Assembly (NCBI GenBank): GCA_032615215.1
Contig: CP128433.1
Coordinates: 643,501 to 707,500, forward strand
Origin: Microbulbifer sp. MKSA007
GTDB taxonomy: Bacteria > Pseudomonadota > Gammaproteobacteria > Pseudomonadales > Cellvibrionaceae
Length of the DNA stretch: 64,000 bases
Direction of reading: 5' to 3'
Shown here: positions 25,214-32,289 of the stretch, piece after piece
Layout of the letters: each line of letters begins with the position of its first letter
How positions within the stretch are numbered: position 1 is the stretch's first letter
Notes under the pieces: model-generated
Told to the model about the DNA's origin: nothing
Seen by the model: only the letters and a program-made list of their open reading frames with translations
Databases searched by the model: none
Translations under genes and position numbers: made by a program

Positions 25214-26063
25214 TATTTCTCAAAAGTTGACCCTGGCTGAACGCTGCGAGCGAGTCGTCGCAGCGCCGTTATTTAACCAAATCATTATCGGAATGATTCT
25301 ACTCAATGCTGTCGCTGTTGGGTTGGAGACTTCCACTTGGGTGACGGAGCGCTTTGGTACGCTGCTGGGCGCTATTAATCAACTGATTCTCGCCTCATTT
25401 GTTATTGAGGCGCTGGTTAAAATTTTTGCCCATGGGGCCCGTCCCTGGCGTTACTTTGCCAGTGGTTGGAATTGCTTTGATTTTACTATTATTGCACTGA
25501 GTTTGATCCCTGCTACAGGGCCGCTAGCTACCCTGGCGCGTTTGGTGCGGGTATTAAGGGTTTTGCGGCTGGTGTCTGCATTCCCGGAACTCCGCACACT
25601 GGTGGACACGCTTTTGCGCAGTTTGCCAAGCATGATGCACATTGCTTTGTTGATGAGCATCATTTTCTATATCTATGGTGTAGCGGGTTATTTCCTATTT
25701 CACGATATTGATCCAACTCACTGGCGCACTTTACCCATCGCATTTTTGAGTTTATTCCGCATAGTCACCTTTGAGGACTGGACGGATATTATGTATACAG
25801 CGATGGATTCGATGCCTTGGGCCTGGCTTTACTTCGTCAGCTTTGTGGTCATGGGGGCGTTCGTAATGATTAACCTCTTTATCGGTGTAGTCTTGAATAA
25901 CCTGGAAGAGGCCAAATTGCGACGAATGGATGAAATGTGTCTGCCTCCAAGCCAGACCGAAATCCTGCGCGAACTCCGCGCAACCCAGGCCTCTCTCGCA
26001 CGCCTGCAAAAAAGAATGGAAGAATCCACTTATCAACCAGAGGCTAAGGGGGCCGCACAATGA
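25200..26063 (+). CDS. Voltage-gated cation channel (ion transporter, BacNav/CavAb-like)
   Basis: 287 aa. Six membrane helices in the S1-S6 layout: S1 ~26-44, S2 ~58-77, S3 ~93-108, a voltage sensor S4 with Arg114, 117, 120 and 123 every third residue, S5 ~146-167 and S6 ~208-232. The selectivity filter, residues 190-196, reads TFEDWTD. Sodium channels such as NaChBac have TLESW, whereas acidic residues at the next and +4 positions resemble the engineered calcium channel CavAb (TLDDWSD), so calcium permeability is a reasonable guess. A C-terminal coiled coil (~250-275) would tetramerise it. It overlaps trpE by 14 bp and trpG by 4 bp, so it is translated inside the trp cluster. Confidence 0.9.
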   Translation: MSEVSISQKLTLAERCERVVAAPLFNQIIIGMILLNAVAVGLETSTWVTERFGTLLGAINQLILASFVIEALVKIFAHGARPWRYFASGWNCFDFTIIALSLIPATGPLATLARLVRVLRVLRLVSAFPELRTLVDTLLRSLPSMMHIALLMSIIFYIYGVAGYFLFHDIDPTHWRTLPIAFLSLFRIVTFEDWTDIMYTAMDSMPWAWLYFVSFVVMGAFVMINLFIGVVLNNLEEAKLRRMDEMCLPPSQTEILRELRATQASLARLQKRMEESTYQPEAKGAAQ

Positions 26064-26638
26064 TTTTAATGATCGATAACTACGACTCCTTTACCTGGAA
26101 TGTAGTGCAGTACCTGGAAGAGCTGGGTGCAAAAGTGGTGGTAAAACGCAACGACGAAATTACCCTGGAAGAAATCGAGGCAATGGCGCCAGAGAAAATT
26201 GTGATTTCGCCGGGTCCCTGTACCCCCAATGAGGCGGGTATTTCTCTCGATACCATTCGCCGCTTTGCCGGCAGTATCCCTATTTTGGGTATTTGTCTGG
26301 GGCACCAGAGTATTGGGCAGGTCTTCGGTGGCAGGGTAGTTCGTGCCCGGCAGGTTATGCACGGCAAAACATCTCCTATAGTGCACAACAATTTGGGGGT
26401 GTTCCACGGTTTGTCCAACCCATTTGAGGCGACTCGCTATCACTCACTGGTAGTGGAGAAAAGCAGTTTACCGGAATGCCTGGAGATCACTGCCTGGACT
26501 GAGACAGAGGATGGTGAAATTGACGAGATCATGGGCGTGAAGCACCGGGAATTAGCAGTAGAAGGGGTGCAATTTCATCCTGAGTCAATTCTCACCATGC
26601 ACGGTCACGATATGTTGAGAAACTTTATCGAGTCTTGA
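26060..26638 (+). CDS. trpG: Anthranilate/aminodeoxychorismate synthase glutaminase component II
   Basis: 192 aa type 1 glutamine amidotransferase. It supplies ammonia to TrpE and, in many bacteria with a single copy, also to PabB. The N-terminus MILMIDNYDSFTWNVVQYL is typical. The nucleophile is Cys79 in GICLGHQSIGQ and the His-Glu pair is in VEGVQFHPESIL. ATG 26060 overlaps the channel stop by ATGA. A 73-bp gap with a GGCGGG-CAGGT-CCCGCC hairpin separates it from trpD. Confidence 0.94.
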   Translation: MILMIDNYDSFTWNVVQYLEELGAKVVVKRNDEITLEEIEAMAPEKIVISPGPCTPNEAGISLDTIRRFAGSIPILGICLGHQSIGQVFGGRVVRARQVMHGKTSPIVHNNLGVFHGLSNPFEATRYHSLVVEKSSLPECLEITAWTETEDGEIDEIMGVKHRELAVEGVQFHPESILTMHGHDMLRNFIES

Positions 26639-26711
26639 GGGCCGGAAGAACAAGTGCGCGGCGGGCAGGTCCCGCCAGAATCAATAACCAGAGTGGGGCA
26701 AAGGGGGAAAA

Positions 26712-27761
26712 ATGAATATTCAACAGGCCATTGCCAAACTGGTGGATGGCGAACACCTTACTCGTGAAGAAATGCGCGAAACCGTGGGCCAGATTATGCG
26801 TGGCGAAGCGCTGGAGTCACAGATAGGCGCACTCCTTATAGCACTGCGTATACGCGGTGAGACAGTCGATGAAATTGTCGGCGCAGTGGAAACCATGCGT
26901 GAGCTGGCGGTAAAGGTTGAGCTCGACCTGGAAAACACAGTTGATATTGTCGGCACCGGTGGCGATGGCGCCAATCTATTTAACGTGTCCAGTGCGAGCA
27001 GCTTTGTTGCAGCTGCTGCCGGAGCTAAGGTAGCCAAGCATGGCAATCGCTCGGTGTCGTCCAGTAGTGGTTCTGCGGACCTGCTTGAGCACGCCGGCGT
27101 ATTTTTGGAATTGAGTCCCTCGCAGATGGCGCGTTGCGTAGAGACTATCGGTATTGGCTTTATGTTTGCGCCCAGCTTTCACAATGCAATGCGCCACGTT
27201 GGCCCATCGCGAAAGGCATTGGGACTGCGTACCATCTTCAATCTACTCGGGCCGATGACAAATCCGGCGGGGGTAAAGCGCAAAGTAATCGGTGTGTATG
27301 ACAAGCGCTACTGTCGCCTGTTGGCTGAGGTTCTGCAAAAGCTCGGTTCAGAGCATGTGCTGGTTTTACATAGTGATGATGGGCTCGATGAAGCCAGTAT
27401 TGCTGCGGATACCTTTGCTGTGGAATTAAAGGATGGTGCCTTGCAGGAATATACCCTCAAGCCTGAAGACTTTGGCTTGCTGCGCCGTGACCTCTCTGAT
27501 CTTAGTGTTTCTGGTTCCGAGGACTCCCTGGCCCTGATTCGCAATGCGCTGGGTAAGCGCAATACTGAGGCGGGGCAAAAAGCCGCGGATATTATTGCGC
27601 TTAACGCAGGCCTGGCAATTTATGTCAGCGGCGTTGCGCACTCTGCAGAGCAAGGTGTCGCTATGGCACAAGATGCTATCGACAGCGGTCTCGCCGGAGG
27701 GAAAATTAACGATCTTGCCGCGTTTACCAGTGCGTTTCGCCCAGAGGAAATTCAATCGTGA
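26712..27761 (+). CDS. trpD: Anthranilate phosphoribosyltransferase
   Basis: 349 aa. It joins anthranilate and PRPP to form phosphoribosyl-anthranilate. The PRPP/Mg site GTGGDGANLFNVSS is at ~81-94, followed by KHGNRSVSSSSGSADLLE (~109-126) and APSFHNAMRHVGPSRKALGLRTIFNLLGP, all family signatures. ATG 26712 has GGGGGA upstream. Its stop region overlaps the GTG start of trpC by 4 bp, so the two are coupled. Confidence 0.96.
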   Translation: MNIQQAIAKLVDGEHLTREEMRETVGQIMRGEALESQIGALLIALRIRGETVDEIVGAVETMRELAVKVELDLENTVDIVGTGGDGANLFNVSSASSFVAAAAGAKVAKHGNRSVSSSSGSADLLEHAGVFLELSPSQMARCVETIGIGFMFAPSFHNAMRHVGPSRKALGLRTIFNLLGPMTNPAGVKRKVIGVYDKRYCRLLAEVLQKLGSEHVLVLHSDDGLDEASIAADTFAVELKDGALQEYTLKPEDFGLLRRDLSDLSVSGSEDSLALIRNALGKRNTEAGQKAADIIALNAGLAIYVSGVAHSAEQGVAMAQDAIDSGLAGGKINDLAAFTSAFRPEEIQS

Positions 27762-28552
27762 GTACACCGACCATTTTAAAAACAATTGTCGAGCGCAAGT
27801 GGCAGGAGGTTGCTGAGCGGAAGGCTGAGTGCTCCACCGACGAAGTTCGCCTTCGCGCCAGGGATCAGGAACCGGTGAGAGGCTTTGTCGATGCAGTGGA
27901 TCGCAAGATTTCCACTGGTGAGGCTGCAGTAATTGCCGAAATTAAAAAAGCCTCTCCCAGTAAAGGCGTGATTCGCGAGGATTTCCTTCCTGCAGAAATT
28001 GCTACCAGCTATGAAAAAGGTGGCGCGGCTTGTCTGTCAGTACTAACCGATGTCGACTTTTTTCAGGGTGCAGATAATTACTTGCAGCAGGCCCGAGATG
28101 CCGTACGCCTACCGGTGCTGCGCAAGGACTTTACCGTTGATCCCTACCAAATCTATGAAGCTCGCGCGATTGGGGCCGACTGTATTTTGCTGATTGCAGC
28201 CTGCCTGGAAGATCCACAGATGGCGGATCTCAACGGGCTCGCTTTGGAGTTGGGTTTGGATGTCTTGGTGGAAGTGCATAACCACAAGGAGTTGGAGAGG
28301 GCCCTGGCATTACCTAACCGCTTAATCGGCATCAATAATCGCAATCTGCACACTTTCGATGTGCAGCTGGAAAATACCTTTAAGTTACTGGACTTGATCC
28401 CCGACGACCGTCTTGTGGTCACGGAAAGTGGTATTCATACCACAGATGATGTTGCGGCGATGCGTGGTCATAACGTCAATGCTTTCCTGGTGGGAGAGGC
28501 CTTTATGCGGGAGGAGGAGCCGGGCAGAAAATTGATGGAAATGTTTAACTGA
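27758..28552 (+). CDS. trpC: Indole-3-glycerol phosphate synthase
   Basis: 264 aa TIM barrel that closes phosphoribosylanthranilate-derived CdRP into indole-glycerol phosphate. It shows IAEIKKASPSKGVIREDF (catalytic Lys, ~46-63), SVLTDVDFFQG, LRKDFTVDPYQIYEARAIGADCILLI and GINNRNLHTFDV. It is monofunctional: no TrpF domain follows. It starts at GTG 27758, overlapping trpD by 4 bp, and a bidirectional terminator ends the operon before the convergent crp gene. Confidence 0.96.
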   Translation: MSTPTILKTIVERKWQEVAERKAECSTDEVRLRARDQEPVRGFVDAVDRKISTGEAAVIAEIKKASPSKGVIREDFLPAEIATSYEKGGAACLSVLTDVDFFQGADNYLQQARDAVRLPVLRKDFTVDPYQIYEARAIGADCILLIAACLEDPQMADLNGLALELGLDVLVEVHNHKELERALALPNRLIGINNRNLHTFDVQLENTFKLLDLIPDDRLVVTESGIHTTDDVAAMRGHNVNAFLVGEAFMREEEPGRKLMEMFN

Positions 28553-28575
28553 CCGCTTACTCCAGTAGTAGAAAT

Positions 28576-28607
28576 AAAAAAGGGCGATGTAAAAATCGCC
28601 CTTTTTT
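28576..28607. terminator. Bidirectional intrinsic terminator between trpC and crp
   Basis: GGGCGAT (28582-28588) and ATCGCCC (28595-28601) form a 7-bp GC-rich stem with a GTAAAA loop, flanked by six A on the left and seven T on the right. It can end trpC on the plus strand and crp on the minus strand. Confidence 0.9.
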
Positions 28608-28630
28608 TATGCGGTGTATTTATTCGGTTA

Positions 28631-29281
28631 CTAGCGGGTACCGTACACCACCATGGTTTTACCTTTAACGGAAACCAGGCCCTGTTCTTCCAGGGTTTTT
28701 AATACGCGGCCCACCATTTCCCGGGAGCAGCCGACGATACGGCCAATTTCCTGGCGGGTGATTTTTATTTGCATGCCCTCGGGGTGAGTCATTGCATCCG
28801 GCTCATTGCAGAGGTCGAGCAGGGTGCGAGCGACACGCCCGGTGACATCCAGGAAGGCGAGATCACCAACTTTGCGTGTGGTGTTGCGCAGGCGGCCTGC
28901 CATTTGGGTGGCCAGGGCAAAAAGAAACTCTGGGTGCTGGCGAGTGAGTTCCTGGAACTTGGTGTAGGAGATTTCTGCCACCTCACACTCGGTTTTGGTG
29001 CGGACCCAGGCACTGCGGGTGTCCTGATCGAACAGGCCCATCTCACCGAAAAAGTCTCCGTCGTTGAGGTAGGCAACGATCATCTCGCGGCCTTCATCGT
29101 CCTCAATCAGAACTGTAACGGAACCGCGCATAATGAAATAAAGGGATTCACAGCGGTCGCCAGCATAGATAATTGTGCTCTTGGCCGGGTAGCGACGCCG
29201 GTGGCAGTGGGCCAGAAAGTCTTCAATATTGCCGATAGTCATGGGGTCTTCGATAGCAACCGTCACGGATTTATTCCTCAT
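28631..29281 (-). CDS. crp: CRP/Vfr-type cAMP-responsive transcription regulator
   Basis: 216 aa, the length of P. aeruginosa Vfr. The N-terminal cyclic-nucleotide domain includes FFGEMGLFDQDTRSAWVRTKT, whose Glu, Arg and Ser contact cAMP. A long dimer helix and a C-terminal winged helix follow, with the HTH ITRQEIGRIVGCSREMVGRVLKTL at ~175-198; the RExxxR pattern matches recognition of TGTGA-type sites. It controls catabolic, virulence and motility genes in relatives. It diverges from an OsmC-family gene, as crp and yhfA do in E. coli. Confidence 0.94.
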   Translation of the reverse strand: MRNKSVTVAIEDPMTIGNIEDFLAHCHRRRYPAKSTIIYAGDRCESLYFIMRGSVTVLIEDDEGREMIVAYLNDGDFFGEMGLFDQDTRSAWVRTKTECEVAEISYTKFQELTRQHPEFLFALATQMAGRLRNTTRKVGDLAFLDVTGRVARTLLDLCNEPDAMTHPEGMQIKITRQEIGRIVGCSREMVGRVLKTLEEQGLVSVKGKTMVVYGTR

Positions 29282-29382
29282 TTTTTGTCTTGTGCTCTAT
29301 CCCGGCTTTAGCAGCTGAGCACTATTGAATTATCGCGCGAAAACAAAATCCCCAACAGGGGCTGACCGCGGCAAAGTTCCGC

Positions 29383-29400
29383 AGTGTGACCTGTGACACT
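29383..29400. promoter_or_regulatory. Palindrome in the crp-osmC divergent region
   Basis: AGTGT-GACCTGTG-ACACT is an 18-bp dyad with 5-bp arms, about 100 bp upstream of crp and 183 bp upstream of the OsmC gene. The left arm contains TGTGA, the CRP half-site, but the right arm is not the mirror TCACA at the normal 6-bp spacing, so autoregulation by CRP is only a possibility. Confidence 0.3.
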
Positions 29401-29582
29401 ATGGCACTGGGTCGCTTGGACTTCATAAACCACGATGCGTTCATAGAAAAAGCATTTGATCATGCGTCATTCGGCTTTCGCGCGGAGGCGTACCAGACAC
29501 TATACCGGAAACATACAGGTGCCGGGATAGACTTCGCCAATATGCTAAGCTTCGCCGCTGAAGTTTTAATGGGAGTGGAGTG

Positions 29583-29990
29583 ATGCAGGGGAAAGTAACC
29601 TGGGTAAATGATTTAACCTTTGTCGGTGAAGCCGGCAGTGGTAATTCGGTAGTGATGGAAGGCGGCCGCACAAATAATGGTGTGCGCCCGATGGAAATGA
29701 TTTTGCTGGGCGTCGGTGGCTGCGCGGCTTACGATGTGGTGAGTATTTTACAGAAGGCGAGACAAGACATTATTTCCTGTCATTGCGAACTGGAAGGTGT
29801 GCGCCCGGATACAACCCCATCGCCGTTTGAGCGAATTGAAATGAAGTTTGTAGTGCGCGGTCGCGGATTGAAGGAATCCCATGTTGCCCGTGCAGTGGAA
29901 CTCTCCGCAGAGAAATACTGCTCAGGCTCCATCATGTTGCGCAATGCGGGCGTCGAGATTGTGCACAGCTACAGCGTTGAAGAAGCTTGA
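29583..29990 (+). CDS. OsmC/Ohr family protein (YhfA-like)
   Basis: 135 aa. OsmC-fold proteins are small homodimeric peroxidases using a Cys pair. Here Cys near residue 47 (GVGGCAAYDVVSIL) and Cys near residue 113 (AEKYCSGSIML) are the expected peroxidatic and resolving cysteines. RPMEMILLGVGGC is the family core. ATG 29583 was preferred to GTG 29580 because GGAGTGGAG lies just upstream. Its position divergent to crp is the same as yhfA in E. coli; substrate and role of the YhfA branch are unknown. Confidence 0.88.
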   Translation: MQGKVTWVNDLTFVGEAGSGNSVVMEGGRTNNGVRPMEMILLGVGGCAAYDVVSILQKARQDIISCHCELEGVRPDTTPSPFERIEMKFVVRGRGLKESHVARAVELSAEKYCSGSIMLRNAGVEIVHSYSVEEA

Positions 29991-30003
29991 AAGGAAATTA
30001 GCA

Positions 30004-30039
30004 GGGAGGAAAGGGAGGAAAGGGAGGAAAGGGAGGATA
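30004..30039 (+). repeat. Tandem repeat of a 9-bp G/A unit (four copies)
   Basis: GGGAGGAAA is repeated three times exactly (30004-30030) and a fourth time with one change, GGGAGGATA (30031-30039). It lies between the convergent OsmC and coq7 genes. The last copy, GGGAGG, can also pair with CCTCCC at 30050-30055, making a short hairpin. It is probably a slippage-prone microsatellite. Confidence 0.85.
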
Positions 30040-30092
30040 CTGGGCGTAACCTCCCTAAAATCCAAGTCGTTTTAGTGAGTGAAGAGTAACGG

Positions 30093-30737
30093 TCAGATCT
30101 TATAACTGGCTGAAGTCATTACTTTGGATACCAGAGACATCACTCCTTTTACCGGAGCGGGGAAGCGGGCACCACCGGCGGCCAGTGCGGCGTGGGCGTG
30201 CTCGTCTTCGTCAATTAACATCTGTTCCACTACCGCACGGCTTCTCTTGTCGTCGGCGGGAAGCTTTTCGAGGTGGCTCTCAAGATGTTTACACACCTGG
30301 TCTTCCGTAGCGGCCACAAAACCGAGGCTGATTCGGTCGCTGATTTTCCCGGCGGCGGCGCCGAGCCCAAAGGACATGCCATACCACAGCGGGTTGAGTA
30401 GGCTGGGGCGGCTGTCCAATTCCTTCAAGCGCTGTTCACACCAGGCCAGATGGTCGATCTCCTCATCGGCAGCGCGCTCCATTTCCCCCCGCACCTCGGG
30501 CAGCTTGGCTGTCAGGGCCTGGCCCTGGTAGAGCGCCTGGGCGCAGACTTCACCGCTATGGTTGACCCGCATAAGGCCAGCGGCGTGTTTGCGTTCGCTG
30601 TCGGTGAGGTCTGTCTCGGCTTCACCCTTCGCCGGGGATGCCCGGCCGTGGCAGGGTTCGCCGGGGCTCAGGGTGCGCAGAGCCCGATCCGCTTGAATTA
30701 ACAGGCGGTCGAGTCCGCTGAGGCTGCGTTTACTCAT
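30093..30737 (-). CDS. coq7: Ubiquinone biosynthesis hydroxylase Coq7 (demethoxyubiquinone hydroxylase)
   Basis: 214 aa di-iron carboxylate protein that adds the C6 hydroxyl of ubiquinone in bacteria that lack UbiF. The iron ligands are in NHSGEVCAQALYQGQAL (~Glu), ADEEIDHLAWCEQRL (Glu and His) and the C-terminal MLIDEDEHAHAALAAGG (Glu, His). Coq7 next to crp/vfr is the pseudomonad order. ATG 30737; the N-terminal ~60 residues are less conserved and charged. Oxygen-dependent, membrane-associated reaction. Confidence 0.94.
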   Translation of the reverse strand: MSKRSLSGLDRLLIQADRALRTLSPGEPCHGRASPAKGEAETDLTDSERKHAAGLMRVNHSGEVCAQALYQGQALTAKLPEVRGEMERAADEEIDHLAWCEQRLKELDSRPSLLNPLWYGMSFGLGAAAGKISDRISLGFVAATEDQVCKHLESHLEKLPADDKRSRAVVEQMLIDEDEHAHAALAAGGARFPAPVKGVMSLVSKVMTSASYKI

Positions 30738-30793
30738 AGTATTCTGCTCCCTGTGGGAGGCGACCGCTTATGAGCGGCCGCCGAGGCCAGCTG

Positions 30794-32098
30794 TTAGTCC
30801 TGCTGCTCTGCAGAAACCTTTTCTCTTTCGACAGCGCGGTAGCCGATATCTTTCCGGAAGAACACGCCGTCCCAGTAGATAGCCCGAGCTGAGTCATAGG
30901 CATTTTCCTGAGCTTTAGCGACGGTATCTCCCATTGCTGTTGCGCACAACACCCGGCCACCATTGGTGACTACGCGCTCACCATCCAGTGCGGTACCGGC
31001 GTGGAAGACCTTGGCATTGTCACTGTCTGCTTTGTCTAGGCCGCTGATGGCATCGCCTTTGCGGTAGCTGCCGGGATAGCCGTGAGCGGCAAGTACCACA
31101 CCCAGGGCTGGGCGGGGGTCCCACTCAGCAGTGACAGTGTCCAGCTTCTTGTCCAGAGCAGCCATGCACAGGTCGACCAGGTCCGACTTCAGACGAATCA
31201 TAATTGGCTGGGTTTCCGGATCGCCAAAGCGGCAGTTGTACTCGATAACCTTCGGAGTACCGTCGCTGTCGATCATCAGGCCGGCGTAAAGGAAACCGGT
31301 GTAGGGCGTACCCTCAGAGGCCAGGCCTTTAACGGTGGGTTCGATTACCTCTTGCATAATGCGCTGGTAAATGGTGTCAGTCACCACCGGTGCCGGGGAG
31401 TAGGCACCCATACCGCCCGTATTAGGGCCGGTATCGCCATCGCCAACGCGCTTGTGATCCTGGCTGGTGGCCATCGGCAGGATATTTTCACCATCCACCA
31501 TCACGATAAAGCTCGCTTCCTCACCCTGGAGGAACTCCTCGATAACCACGCGGCAGCCGGCTTCACCAAAGGCGTTTCCAGACAGCATATCGCGTACAGC
31601 GAGCTCAGCCTGCTCTTCGGTTTCGGCAACGATTACACCCTTGCCCGCAGCCAAGCCGTCGGCTTTAACCACGATGGGCGCGCCGCGCTCGCGAATGTAG
31701 GCAACCGCCGGCTCCACTTCGGTGAAATTGCGGTAGGCAGCGGTGGGGATTTTGTGGCGCTCGAGAAAGTCCTTGGTAAAGGCTTTGGAGCCCTCCAGTT
31801 GGGAGGCGCCTTTGCTGGGGCCAAAAATAGCGAGGCCACGGGCATTAAAGAAATCGACAATACCCTCTACCAGCGGTGCTTCCGGGCCGACAATAGTTAG
31901 TTCTACGCCGTTTTCTTCGGCGAAATCTGCCAGGGCGGCGAAGTTATCCACACCGATCGCGATATTTTCCAGCTTGGGTTCGCGGGCAGTGCCGGCGTTG
32001 CCTGGGGCAACATAGACGGTGCCGACATTTGGGTTTTGCGCTGCTTTCCACGCCAGAGCGTGCTCGCGGCCACCTGATCCGATAACCAATACGTTCAT
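30794..32098 (-). CDS. purD: Phosphoribosylamine-glycine ligase
   Basis: 434 aa ATP-grasp ligase for the second step of purine synthesis, making glycinamide ribonucleotide. The N-terminal VIGSGGREHALAWK (4-17), then the ATP-grasp motifs PIVVKADGLAAGKGVIVA (~139-156) and EEFLQGEEASFIVMVDG, and the metal site FRFGDPETQ-like CRFGDPETQPI are all present. It lies downstream of purH on the same strand, separated by a 191-bp structured gap with three hairpins, so its level may differ from purH. Confidence 0.96.
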   Translation of the reverse strand: MNVLVIGSGGREHALAWKAAQNPNVGTVYVAPGNAGTAREPKLENIAIGVDNFAALADFAEENGVELTIVGPEAPLVEGIVDFFNARGLAIFGPSKGASQLEGSKAFTKDFLERHKIPTAAYRNFTEVEPAVAYIRERGAPIVVKADGLAAGKGVIVAETEEQAELAVRDMLSGNAFGEAGCRVVIEEFLQGEEASFIVMVDGENILPMATSQDHKRVGDGDTGPNTGGMGAYSPAPVVTDTIYQRIMQEVIEPTVKGLASEGTPYTGFLYAGLMIDSDGTPKVIEYNCRFGDPETQPIMIRLKSDLVDLCMAALDKKLDTVTAEWDPRPALGVVLAAHGYPGSYRKGDAISGLDKADSDNAKVFHAGTALDGERVVTNGGRVLCATAMGDTVAKAQENAYDSARAIYWDGVFFRKDIGYRAVEREKVSAEQQD

Positions 32099-32176
32099 TC
32101 TTAAATCCCCCTAAGTCGACCGATCCGGTCCATTGCACAGGTTATAGGTGTGCTAGTTTAACGTGGAATTGATTCT

Positions 32177-32281
32177 GGGGCCTGAGTCTCGCCCCTGGAT
32201 TCAAATGATTTGTGCGGGCTGGGAAGTATCGATACTTCCCAGCCCGTTGATCATAGCCCGCAGCAATAAGCATTTGCGGGC
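32177..32281 (-). repeat. Three hairpins in the purH-purD gap, one a 32-bp perfect palindrome
   Basis: From purH towards purD: stem GCCCGCA/TGCGGGC (32256-32262 with 32275-32281); a perfect 32-bp palindrome with no loop centred on ATCGAT (32215-32246); and GGGGC/GCCCC (32177-32181 with 32191-32195). None is followed by a long T tract. Possible roles are Rho-independent pausing, RNA processing or 3' end protection of purH mRNA. Whether another promoter lies after them for purD is unclear. Confidence 0.7.
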
Positions 32282-32289
32282 GTACAATC

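Noticed and set aside
29401..29583. 60-codon plus-strand ORF that ends as TGATG at the OsmC start
   Set aside because: The overlap looks like coupling, but there is no ribosome site before its start, the composition is not gene-like and no homologue comes to mind; kept as unlikely.
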